The notes under the pieces are model-generated. The model saw nothing but the letters and a program-made list of their open reading frames with translations. It had not been told where the DNA came from and searched no databases. Positions 36,495 through 51,526 of a stretch of DNA of 64,000 nucleotides are shown one piece after another. The stretch's first letter is position 1, and every line of letters begins with the position of its first letter. The position numbers and the translations under genes were made by a program. The DNA lies in NCBI GenBank assembly GCA_032358165.1, contig JAALGY010000031.1, positions 248,001 through 312,000 on the forward strand. Reading direction: 5' to 3'. The DNA comes from Diplosphaera chodatii. Taxonomy: Eukaryota; Chlorophyta; Trebouxiophyceae; Prasiolales; Stichococcaceae.

Positions 36495-37614
36495 ATGGCG
36501 CTTGCGAGGGGCTCCCTCGGCCTGCTTGCGCGCAGCCTGACCGCACGGCTGAACCCTGCAGGTGCCCGCTTGCATCACGAATAATACAAATGCACCCTTG
36601 CATGCATGTCAACATCCCCAACCTCTGCGGGTGCAATTGAGGCTTCGACATGGCCTCACCGGCGCAATGAGGTTCGCATGCTCGCAACATGCGCGCAGTG
36701 ATTTCCGCATGGTGATCACCTCGGTAACCTGTCCTGTGCGCAAGGCGGAGCGGCCGTGCTGCGGAGCTTCGCAACCGGCGCAGAGGCGGACGACATGCAC
36801 GACGACTTCAAGCCGCAGTTCAAGGCGCAGCGGTCCGGCGCGGTGGAGGACATCATCCGGCACGACATCTCCACCAACAAAGTCCTGCTGTACATGAAGG
36901 TCCGCCCGCTTGCCCCGGTCGCGGCGCGTTTGTGGCACGGTGCACGCTTGTGGAGCACCATGCACGTGGCATGTTGCTGTGACTGAGTCCATCCTGTGCT
37001 GCTTGGCGCGAATTTGAGAGCCGTTGCCACCACAGGGCGACCCTGAGGCACCGATGTGCGGCTTCAGCAACATGGCGTGCCAGATCCTGAGCGCATACGG
37101 TGCGCCGAAGCCATGTGCCGCCCTCATACGCTCACCCTGGCGCCAGACTCGCTTGCACCACATCTCAAATTACCATGCCTGCCGTGCTCAGACTGCGACG
37201 GCACAGCCATGCGCTCACCCTTGCATGGTTCCCCGCTCCCGCAGATGTGGACTACCAAAGTCGTAATGTGCTGGCGGACCCCGAGCTCAGGGAAGCCATC
37301 AAGAAGTTCAGCAACTGGCCGACGATCCCTCAGGTGCTTTTGAAAACCTGCACCCGCTGGGCGCATATGCGTCACGCAGTGTGTCGCGCTGCGGTCCAGA
37401 CGTGCTTGCCCGCACAGCTTCCAGTTGGAAGCACAGGTTGCTATGCAGAGCTGTGCCAGATGCCGAATGGTAACCCTTTCTTTGTGTTGCTGCCGTGCAG
37501 CTGTACATCAAGGGCGAGTTTGTGGGCGGCAGCGACATCCTGATGGGCCTGCACCGCAGCGGCGATCTGCGGACGCTGCTGTCGGACGGCCCCAAGGAGC
37601 ACACGGCAGCTTGA
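36495..37614 (+). CDS. Monothiol CGFS glutaredoxin, mitochondrial type (Grx5/GRXS15-like)
   Basis: Five exons in phase: 36495-36561, 36745-36899, 37036-37099, 37245-37333, 37501-37614; 162 aa. Exon 1 plus the start of exon 2 form an Arg/Leu/Ala-rich presequence ([19 protein letters not shown]) suitable for mitochondria. The core has the activating Lys (LLYMKGDPEAP), the CGFS site at 82-85, [19 protein letters not shown] (conserved cis-Pro) and the C-terminal [11 protein letters not shown] helix. CGFS glutaredoxins bind a [2Fe-2S] cluster with glutathione and pass it on during Fe-S protein assembly. The single-domain architecture and presequence favour the mitochondrial form over the plastid GRXS14/16 types, but targeting is a prediction. 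Convergent with SAHH. Confidence 0.88.
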
Positions 37615-38497
37615 GCCGCCAGCAGCAGGCGGCGGTGGATGCGCCGCCACTGCACTGAGTGCTCCACAACTAGCCCATGTGAGCTTTGGGTGACACGGCG
37701 CTCTAGGCGTCGCAAGCTTGGGCAGCCGAAGCATGAGCCCGCAAGCAGTTGCTGTGGCTGCCCTGGACACCAGGGTTGACGCCCTGGACCCTGGTGCTGG
37801 TGCACATAGAAGGGCAGGCTAGGGCTACTGGTGATGTGCGAACTGTTGCACCACTAAGTGTGTGGTGTGTGTGGCTGACTGCGCTTGATGACAAGTGTGG
37901 CACGCCAAGCCATGGGAAGTGCGTCTCGGAAGTTGATTTCGATGACCTTGCCTGGGGCGATGCCTTGTGCTGTGAGAGTGAGGGAGGATAGGACGCAGAT
38001 TGCCATGCAAACTTCATGGTGCAACGAAGCAGTAAAACCCTGATTGTAGGAAGGATTTCGAATGGTTACAATCAGGCCACAAGCACATGGCAAGGGCGCA
38101 AGGTTCTGAGCAATACTGAGCAAGACTCTCCACATTCAATCGTAGTTCTGCTGCCGTCTGAAAACGTACAGAGTCCCAGAGGGCTCTGGGAAAGCGCTGC
38201 ACGGGGAGGAGGCCGGCAGTTTCAGCACTCGAACCCCGCGCAGCCGCTCTCTGAATAGGTGTACAGATCCAGGCATCACGTCACATGTGGCCCGAGCCGC
38301 CGCCTGCCCGCGCGGTGCGTGCAGTGTTCAGCGCCCGGGCCCAGTGGGCGGCGCCAGAGCTGGCTGCCAAGTCGGCGGCATGCCTCCCGCGGCGGGCGAA
38401 CTGGGGTCTGTGTTCGCCGGGAGGCTGCGCCGCCGCCCGCTGCTCACCCGCTGCAGTGGCAGCGGCGGCGGGGCTTGCTGGGTCCCTGGGGCCCAGC
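37615..38497. other. Convergent 3' flanks of glutaredoxin and SAHH
   Basis: No exon seen. An inverted pair CACCAGGGT/ACCCTGGTG lies at about 37769-37796. A TTACA at 38066-38070, read on the minus strand as TGTAA (the usual green-algal poly(A) signal), may serve SAHH. Confidence 0.4.
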
Positions 38498-42722
<4,225 letters not shown>

Positions 42723-43100
42723 GATGACTGCTGTGATGTCTGCAACCGGCTGTGTCGGTGATCAAACTGCAGAAGGGGCGTGCAGGCGGACGAGCTGGAG
42801 CATTTGCAGCAAGAAGTTGCTGAGCCGCCGTGAGCGGTTGGCGAAAGGCAGCGACGGCTGACTGGGGTGATCGGGAGGCCCCCATCAGAATTTGCTCGCA
42901 TCATGAGTGGAAACCCTAGTGCCACAGCCAACAGCCCACAGACCCACAAGTGCCAGTAAAGGCCTGCTATCTCCCTTTGCCCCCAATGCTGTGGTACCTT
43001 TGCTGCAAGTATCACAGGCTAGAAGCTGCAGCTCGATGTCGGTTGTGCCACTTGCATGCGGCAAAGGTGGGGCGGGTCGCTGCCACAGCCAGGGGCATCA
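42723..43100. other. Spacer between BtuF-like gene and SAHH
   Basis: 378 bp that must contain the BtuF-like 3' end and the SAHH promoter (both minus strand). No exon is seen. Confidence 0.5.
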
Positions 43101-45812
43101 TCATGCACAAGCTCCACTGATGCTGCCACAGGCGCCACCGGCCCTGACGTGCAGCGGCGGCATGAACGTCCGCGGCTGCAGTGCCTGCTGCAGCGTCAGC
43201 AGCGAGGCTCCAGTATGGCCCCACAGCCCCGCCAGCTCTGGGTGGATTGCCTCTGCCACAATCTCCGCTGAATGCACTACTCGTGGGCTGCAGGATCAAG
43301 CATGCGCAGCAAGCATGAGGCGCCACTGCCACCACCGCGTTTGCAAGGAGAGTAGCGTGAGGATCGCGGAAGCACAGGAACGACATGTTCAGACTGGGAT
43401 CGACAGTACATACCTGGACCGGTTGAAATATGTGAGGCCATCAGCCACAAAGACCCGGCCCTCGCGTGCACATCGCATCCCCTGCCACTCTGCAGGCACC
43501 ACCACAGCATCCTCACCCCATGTGCAGACCACTACATTGTTCGTGCCACGCGGAAGGCACGACACCTTTGCTTGGATGATGGCTCGGTATGATGCCCATC
43601 TCCTGCCAGCCTACCTGTTGACTGAAGGTAGTCGGCCTCGCCTAGGTCTTTGGCGCTGCGCTTCAGGTCAAAGCCTGCGCACAGCATGAGAATCAGTTGA
43701 GGGACCTGCACTGGAGCAAGCTGGTGTACAGAGCCAGACTGCAAAAACCAGCATGCCGTCGGGCGATGACGCAGACATGTGCACCTGTAGCGCCGATGCT
43801 GGCCGTTGCTTTGTGACACCCCAGCAGAAGCGCCAGCCTGCACCTCAACAGGTGAGCGCACCGCAGGGCGCGAAGAAGATGCAGTCGGGGTCCGAGGCGA
43901 CCAGCTCCTGCAGGCTGAGCGTCGCCACATGGCCGCCCGGGTCCCCAAACAGGCACTCCGCGCCCGCCGCCTCAGCCAGCTCCGGGTGCCTGCATCGTCA
44001 CCAAATTGTTCCTTGCAACCAGGAACCTGCACCCACTGGACACACAGCACGGACAGACTGCAACGTACTGTTCTGCTCAAGTCGATATGATGCCTAGCAC
44101 ATGTGGGGTCCAGCACACCTCTGCTGTGTCAGAGGAGGCACTGAGCCGGATGCAGTGGATCTGAGGGCATGAAAGGGCTGGGAGGCATGAGCGAAAAGCT
44201 CTGAGTCGCACCAGTGGCCGCTGCCCATGATGGGATCGATCCACTCCAGCAGCGCCACCCTTGGCCGGCGCCCATTGGTTGAGCTGTCTGTGACGTCTGC
44301 CACCGTGTCCCTCACGCTGCTCACAATGCCGTTCATCCAGGCGGCCACGCGACGGCCACGGTCGGGCACCCCCAGCGCCTCAGCAATGTTGGTGACATCA
44401 CCTATGCGAGACAGCTTGAGGTGTCATCCTATCTGCAACTTTGCTCAGTGTGCGGGGACAGGTTTGCAGAGTGTGCTGGTCTACTGTTGCCATGCCGGGC
44501 GCATGAGTCATGGAACGCTGCCGGCGTGGTACAGCCCCACTGCACGGCGTCTGCCGCTGAGCGGCACAAGACAGCAGCGGGTCACGAAATGCGCACAAAA
44601 GCGTTGCTAGCGAATCAGCTCACTGCAGATGTCTGCGATGCTGTGCGGCACCAGGGAGATGATACGGACCGAATCGGCGCCCACAACCACCTGCCCCTCC
44701 TGCCATTCGCACTTGGCCTGCACGACACCAAGCTGCCGCTATGTGGCCGAACCGCTGAAACGATGCTGGATAATCCGTCCCACAGCTGTTAGCCTCCAGC
44801 TGCACCATACTGCGACCAGATGACTTCAGGAGCCCAGCAGTAAGGCAGATCATCCTGATAGCTGTCCGGGACTCCATGTTTTGCGCCTGTGAAGCGTCAG
44901 CGTGGGACACACCACGAAGGCGTTCACATGTCCACCTGGCAGGAGGACGCCCAGGCCTCCACCGCCTCCCGCAGCTGCGGCTCGGACACCGCGCACACGC
45001 GGCACTGGTCCTGCGTGATGATGACGTTCGCCTTCAGCTGCGCCAGCCTGTAAGGGGACCACCGCTGTGTTGTGCAGGAGCCGCGGGCGGGCATGAGCTG
45101 GAGCACCACCTGACCGGTGGCATCATGGCACACTGTGCACCTGCATCAGGCAATGCTGAGATGCTGGACGCCCACCTGTCAGCGTATATGGTGTACACGC
45201 AGCGGCCCGCCTGCATGAGAGATCAGCGGCATCCTGCAAACTCGTGCGGGTTTGGAGGCGCTGGAGTAATGCGCCACCTCAGTCTGCAGTGTGCGCTCAG
45301 CAGCGGATTGCGCGCCGCCACTCACCTTCACGATGTCCCGCACGGCGGTGTCGATGGCCACGCTTGGTGCATTGGGGTCCATGTTGGGCTCTGAGCACGA
45401 CGGGAGCTGCATGCAGCGGTATCATATTTGAGGAAACCACTGCAGGATCGTGAGAACCTTTGAACCGTCGATGCTGCAGCTACTCTTACATAGGACAACA
45501 ACTGCATATGCTGCTGGGCTCAACGTGAAATCAGGTGGAGCTCTCAGCCTGGACCGAGCCTGCTCACATGCATGACGCTGCCTGGGTAGTCGCACTCGTG
45601 GCTGATGCCGACCAGGGCGTGCGCCATGCCAAGCCGTGCCACGATCTCCGTGGACGCTGCAGATGCAGCGGCGAGCCTTCGATGACGTTGGGTGGTGCGA
45701 CTGAATGTGATCCCAGCGCACATCATGTGTCTTATATGTCTTCGCGCATCTGACAGGCCTCACCTGACAACAGTGACACGACGCGGAGCGGTCTGTCTCC
45801 ATGTGACGCCAT
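43101..45812 (-). CDS. BtuF-like cobalamin-binding-fold protein
   Basis: Eleven exons in phase: 45812-45764, 45656-45568, 45406-45326, 45210-45176, 45047-44936, 44690-44624 (a 44717 start is also possible), 44401-44212, 43989-43862, 43674-43615, 43489-43414, 43287-43101; 357 aa. It follows the bacterial/archaeal cobalamin-binding (BtuF/TroA-fold) consensus throughout: RVVSLLSASTEIVARLG, GISHECDYP, NVIITQDQCRVCAVSEPQL, SVRIISLVPHSIADI, VALLEWIDPIMGSGHWHPEL, GDPGGHVATLSLQELVASDPD, FFAPCGFDLKRS, REGRVFVADGLTYFNR and RVVHSAEIVAEAIHPE. Known members are substrate-binding components of B12 ABC importers. This version has no signal peptide or lipobox, so cytosolic action is likely and the ligand is unproven. 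Multiple spliceosomal introns and local codon usage exclude contamination. Confidence 0.85.
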
Positions 45813-47764
45813 ACCTGATTGCTGGATGACGCTATCAAGTACACAAGGCAATGGGTGTCTGTGGAACACCACTGCTCACAATTCGGAGACTGGGTGTTGG
45901 CACAAGGACCAACAGTTCCCGCACTGCTGGCACAATGCTGATGTGCGATTGGAGTGGAAACGATTTTTCCGATGAAATGAGGGATTTGGGCGATGGCCAC
46001 CAGCAGGCTACACGCCAGAGAGCCGCCAAGCGTTATGGGCTGTAGCTACAACGCCTGCGGCATATGCCATGCATCTGATGGTATCAAGCGGCAGTATAGG
46101 CACACGAAACCGCGCGCGTTGGGATCCAACGCTGCACAGTAGATTGGGGAGACGCACACTCCCGTGTCCTTGCACACCTGGTGACTAAGCGGTCCGGGCC
46201 ACGTCGATCCAGGTCAGATCAAGACCACCCCTCGTTCAGCTCTGCACAACCCACCTGCGCCAAACTTCAAGTCTGGCTGGTGTGTGCACCAATGCACAAC
46301 AACGACGGTAGCGCCAGAGTACAGGCGGCATACGTATCTTTCAGCTTAGCGCCGCCTTTGCTGGCTCGCTGCAGCCTTTGGCGGGCGGTCGGTGGCAGCC
46401 GGCCCCGCGCCGTAGTACTTGGCGCACGGGTCAAGACCGCTGACAGGTGAGCGGGGCGCGTTGCGAGATACGCGGCATGGCCACTGGCCGTACAGAGCGC
46501 TATGCATACATCGGCGCTTCGCGATATGCTGTGGGCAGGGGGAGGTGTGCATTTTTCGGCGTTGGGGGTCATTGCCGCACGGAGCCAGGGCGTCGTGGAT
46601 CAGCCTTTGGGCATTTTCCCTCGGCCTAGAACGCACCGCCTGCAACAGCGCTATCTCTGCATGTCTCTAATGCAACGAGCGCATGCCCCGCACGCGACGA
46701 CGCCAACGTACTAGGCGATGCGCGCTGGTTTCTGCACCCGCTTCTCAAATTTTGAGCCAGGGGCCAAACTGGTGGCCAGGCGCGGCGCACTCCGACAGAG
46801 CACCTGTGTATGATTTCCCTTAGTGCATGCCGGCCCCTCTAAGAGTTTCCAAGGGGCGCCACTGATCGGACGTAGTGCGCGGGAGGCGGGTAAGTGCAGT
46901 GTGCGGCAGTACTGACTCCGAGGCGGTGTCCTGGGACGGCTTGGACGTGCCCCCGGGGCTCAGACGCCCCTGGCATGCATGCGCTCTATCGTTGATGCTC
47001 CGCTGTGCGTGCCAGCTGCTGGGGCAGCTGGCGAGGGACGGCCGAGTCGGGGATGCGGGGGGAACGCACGTGGCTAGCCAGTCACTGGACCTGGCTCCCT
47101 CGATGCAGTCAGGGGGTCAAGTCGTGCACGCCCTGGTCCGTTCGTCCTTCGCGCCTGGGTCTTCAGTTCCGCTGCTGAGTTTCAGCGTGTGGCAGTTGCC
47201 CATGCCGTGGGGCTGGTAGCGCCCTGTCATTGTCACCGGCGCGAAACGTTGAGCTCACGCAATCGGTCATTGGCCGCAACCTCCAATGAGATGAGGCTGC
47301 GGTCGTAGGCGGCGTCACTGTCTCATACTGACACAGTCGTTCAGTCGGCGCTTGTGCTTCGTTAGCCTGTCAGATCACGCGCTTCGACCGCCGCGCGCGC
47401 AGCCGTTGCGAGGTGCTGCGCCTGGGTCCGCAGATGCCTTGTGTGTTGTCGGCCAATATAGGGCCATCCTGGCCCGTTGCATTCCACCGCGCCCGACCAC
47501 CGCAGAGTCTCGTTTGGATTGACGCCCATGCCAAGGCGCCGTCCTGTCCTTGCGCTGCTCGCGGGTGGGTCGGGAGTCGCCATCCCCTGGTGTCACCTCC
47601 GGTGAATGACCCCTCCAACGGGCCGTTGCTGCAGGTCTTACGGCCACCACTGGTCGACTTGCGCCTGGCGACCCGCGCGCCCACTGCAACAACAGCCTGC
47701 ATGGCAGCGTGTGCCTGAGGCGGCGCTCAACGGGGTGCACCTGCCGGCGCCGGGCCCGTGAGTC
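45813..47764. other. Divergent gene-free region upstream of BtuF-like and cyclin-like genes
   Basis: Nearly 2 kb between two head-to-head starts, GC-rich and CpG-rich. Open frames exist (for example 46875-47219 plus), but they lack flanking splice-consistent exons and recognisable motifs, so no gene is called. Confidence 0.45.
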
Positions 47765-50161
47765 ATGGCGACCACAACGGCCCAACAGCCGGCCGGCGGC
47801 GACCAGTCAGCGCTCTGCGGTCCGCAGCGCGTCGCGACGATGCGTCAACAGCCAGCCAGCTGCCAGGTGAGCGCGCTCAGGGCGCCTGCTGGACCGGCAC
47901 TCATCGCCGCCCTGTCGTGCATCCCACTGGTCCCCGCACCGAGTCCGTCACCCCAGCGATGCTGCGCAAAGCTGCGTCCTCGTCTCGTGTGCATACTGTG
48001 AAGCATACTTGGGGACCGGATCTCAAATGTTCCGCCGGCTTTTCGTAGGAGGCGGCCACAGTCAGCCTGAAGCGCAAGTGCCCCTCGCCGGCACATGCGC
48101 TGCAGTCATCAGTCCTGGACCTGGACTCCGGCAGCCGCGCCTCCGGCGATTCAGAGTGCTTTGCTCTGGACCCGGCGGCCTTCAGCCAGGACGCCAGCCC
48201 GGAGTCGCAGCAGCAGCTCAGCTTCCGGCCGCGCACGCCCGGCAATGCAGCGCTCGGTGAGGATCCGAGACCCTGTAACACCTGCACAGTGTGTGCTGCC
48301 TGGCAAGGTACTGTCTGTCCTGGAGCTTGCTTTCGCAGCATCTCACGTGCGAGGTGTGCCCGCAGTGAGACCTCATGCATGTGCAATCGCAGGCAAGCGC
48401 CGGCGGCTGTCCCTGGGCAGCTGTGCCAGCGGCAGCGCCAGCCTCGGCAGCGCGGGCTCCTGCGGCCCCACGCCGCCGGGCGCGGCAGGGCAGCCTGACG
48501 ACGCCAGCCCGGAGAGCGCGCACCTGCTGCGCATCCCCAGCGTGCCGCCGCCCATCGCGGCGCTCCCAGCAGCCGGCGCCGCCGCAGCATGCGAGCAGGC
48601 CTCCTGCGGCAGCTGCCAGCTGTTCGACATCCCGGCCGCGGACCCGGTCGTGCCACAGCCCTGCAGCGGCGACGCTGCCCCCCTGCAGCAGTTCGCGCTG
48701 CCCTGCGGGCAGGAGCTGCTGCAGCAGCAGGCCGCGGCGCAGCAGGCGCACCACCAGCAGCTGCTCGCCGCCCAGCAGCAGCAGCAGCTCCAGCAGCAGC
48801 GGGCGGCGCAGCACGCGGTCGCCTCCATGGCGATGCTGCGGGCCAACGCCCTGAGCCGCTGCGCGACCATGCCCCCGGCGTACAGGCAGCCCCAGCAGCA
48901 GGCGCAGGCGCAGCTGCCCCAGCTGCCCGGCGGCATGTCCTGGGTCCCCGCGTATGCGCTGCCGGCGCTGACACGGCTGCGGCGGTCGACGTCCGACAAT
49001 GGCGCCGCCGCCGCCGGGGCGGCGATGGCGCGCCTGTCGGCAGCCGCTTACGGGCAGCCGTCCGGGGTGCAGCCCTTCAGCGAGCTGCTGGCGGAGGCGG
49101 AGCGGCGGCGGGCCATCCCGCAGCTGCAGGCGCTGCGGGCCAGCCACTCCGTCGCCGCCAGCCACCACGCCAGCGCCCTGCCGGCGCAGGTCGCCGCGGC
49201 GTCAGCAGCGACGGCCGCTCCCTTTGCCTTTGCGGCGGCAGGCCTGCAGACGCGCAGCGCGCACGCCGCGTACAGCCAGCGGGTGTCGGCGCACCCGGCG
49301 GCGCCGGTGTTCTCATTTTGCCCCAGGGTGGGCGTCCCCCAGGTTGCGGCCCCCCAGCACAGCGTCGCTTATGCTCAGCAGCAGAGCGCTGCGCCACCCA
49401 CCATCCAGCAATCAGCACAGCCGACGCCCAAGGCGGCGGCGCCCACGCAGCGGCGGTGGCCGCCGGCGGGCGCCCCAGGAGGGGCGGGCGGCGCCCCGCA
49501 ACTCCTCGCCCGCTGGGGCCGCGCGCTGCCGCTGCACCGCGGCGAGACGCTGCTGCTGGCGCTGCATATGTGGGAGCGCCTCCAGCCCAGGGTGCGCCCT
49601 GTCCCAGACCCATCTGCAAGCTGCTGTGCCTTTCGTGCATATGTGACCTGTTCAGTCCTTTGGCTTCTGGGGGCCACTGTACCACCTTTGGTACCTGACA
49701 GATGTCGTATGGTACCACTGTTGTGTGCCAGTGTACAATTGTTTGCTCAGACCCACGGCGCGCTGCTGCAGGTCAAGCCGCAGGAGCTGCTGCGGAAGGG
49801 CTGCCCGCAGCCGTGGCAGGCGGCGCTGCTTGGCTGCCTGTGGGTGGCTGCGAAGTTGGAGGAGCGCCGCCGCGGCCTGCCATCTGCCTCTAAGGTGCGC
49901 AAGTTCCTAGATGTGGTGCTTTAGTACTGTGTACTCTGTGCTGGTCACCTGCCTGACTGCAGTACCCGCCGGCAACGAGTAGCATGACATCAGGTAACCA
50001 CTTGTGTGCTGACCGCTTTCACGGATGTTGTGCAACAGATCGGCGAGCTGCTGGGGCTGGACCGCAAGGTGGTCGCCGGCGTGGAGCTGTATGTGATGGA
50101 GGCCCTAGAGTGGGCGCCCACTGCGGGGTGGCAGTCCCGCCGCCGCGACTTCAGGGCCTGA
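47765..50161 (+). CDS. Gln/Ala-rich protein with a divergent cyclin box
   Basis: Five exons in phase: 47765-47866, 48049-48256, 48393-49591, 49772-49894, 50039-50161; 584 aa. The N-terminal two thirds are low complexity: a basic KRKCPSPAHALQSS and GKRRRLSLGS (possible nuclear signals and Ser phospho-sites), then poly-Gln/Ala. The last about 110 residues resemble a cyclin N-terminal fold: GETLLLALHMWERLQPR, PWQAALLGCLWVAAKLEER (the conserved AAxxLxxK/E helix), ASKIGELLGLDRKVVAGVE and YVMEALEWAP (compare the mExxIL..L.W helix of cyclins). The MRAIL/charged helix-1 motif is not obvious, so CDK binding is uncertain. It could be a D/P-type cyclin relative or an unrelated helical domain. The start ATG is the first that joins exon 2 in phase. 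Confidence 0.6.
48717..48815. repeat. CAG-rich tract coding poly-Gln/Ala
   Basis: Interrupted CAG/GCG triplets in the large exon of the cyclin-box gene encode QELLQQQAAAQQAHHQQLL followed by further Gln runs. Likely length-variable. Confidence 0.85.
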
Positions 50162-51526
50162 CGGCTGCGGCCAGTGGCGGCGGCGCAAACTGTACAGCTG
50201 GCGACACCAGCTGATATGAAAATTGACAGACGGCGTGCGTCAGGCGTGCTTCCCGCCTCGACACCAGCTAGCGCAGCACTTGTGAGGGTTGCTTTGCGAG
50301 CAGCAGATCAGCAGTGCAACACGGCACATTGGTTTGTCGGAAGAGCTACGATTACAGATACCAAAAAAAATAGGGGTTGCACGACAGGTGAGCGCCCAAG
50401 CACATCGGGTGCTTCAACAGGGCCTTGTTGCCCTTCTGCTGCATGCAGCGGCCTTGTCACCACCTAGCACCCAAACTGCTGCTGTTGAGCGTGGTTTCGC
50501 TTTCATCATATTGCCGACACTGCCGCGGATGCGGCTGGCATTGACTTTGGTTTGTGTGGCGCGGGACGTCTGAGTCTATGCATTCGTACATTGGCAGCCT
50601 GATGCAATGACGTCCTGTCCTCAGCTTGACTGGCGTGCCTCATGCGGGCACGGTGGTTCAGCTGCGGAAGGGCTGTGTGCTTGGCACCTAGAACGAAAGT
50701 TTTGGCCGAAGTGGGCATTCTTGTTGGACTTCCTGTTTCTGGCACGGGCAGTTGTGTAAACAGCTGGTACGGTCGACCGGGCATATCAGTACAAACGGCT
50801 AGGTTGCACCCGCAGCTGGTCGAGCATCTATGACGTCTACGTCTCCGACCGTCTACTTGTCCCGCCGATTACTGCGCAACTGCCACTTCCAGGTGCCAAC
50901 GCCGTCTCCGTTACAGCTGTGTAGTGCCTTTAGTACGCCTTACTAATCGTGTGTTAAACCCGTGCCAGCTGCCGCCGGCGGAAGCTCGGAGAAGCCACAA
51001 CGTAGGACCGTTCCGTTTCTTGTAGCGCACAGATCTACATTTGCACACAGCCCTCATTGCCTTTCGGAGTCTTGAGCGAACATCTTCCAGCGAGCTGACG
51101 CGCATTGCTGCCAGGTGCGTGCGCATTCGCAACGGCGTGGGAGGCTGCCTGTTTGCGAGGGTTGGGGGTGCTAGCTGGTGGCGAACTTCGCCACCAGCGC
51201 CTCGAGTCGCATATGCTGAGCTCCGTTTGAGCGTTTGCGGTGGAGGCATCCTGTGGGACAGCACATGGACCTTTGAAAGCCGTGCAAGCGGCTTATGTGG
51301 TCATGGTCGTTTGGGTGTCGACGGGTGGTCTTCATGCGCGACTCGCTCGTCACGACTGCACGAAGCCGTCTGCTGCTTGAACAAGGCCCAGATCAGCGCT
51401 CCGACGCCTGCAGCCGCGTCAGGCGCACGACCGCCGGCCCAGCATCTTTTACACACCGCATGACCAGTGCATGACTCATCCTTGACCTTGCACCTGACTG
51501 CCTGTTGCTTGCGCCACCCGCAGGGT
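50162..51526. other. Region between cyclin-like gene and H+-ATPase
   Basis: 3' flank of the cyclin-like gene and upstream region of the ATPase. A 12-bp-arm palindrome sits at 51174-51198. No supported exon was found, although an untranslated or short first ATPase exon may be present. An in-frame ATG at 51467 precedes the chosen start. Confidence 0.45.
51174..51198. repeat. Perfect 12-bp palindrome upstream of H+-ATPase
   Basis: GCTGGTGGCGAA and TTCGCCACCAGC are separated by a single C. It lies about 330 bp before the chosen ATPase start. It could be a dimeric transcription-factor site or chance; no protein is known. Confidence 0.7.

Noticed and set aside
43101..45812. Bacterial contamination as the source of the BtuF-like gene
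   Set aside because: Eleven exons with spliceosomal borders and the same donor style as neighbouring eukaryotic genes.
46875..47219. Open frame of about 115 codons in the divergent region
   Set aside because: No recognisable motif, no start context or splice partners, and the GC-rich sequence makes long chance frames common.
47375..47785. Minus-strand 136-codon open frame
   Set aside because: Arg/Ala/Pro-rich composition typical of a shadow frame in GC-rich DNA; no motif and no exon neighbours.
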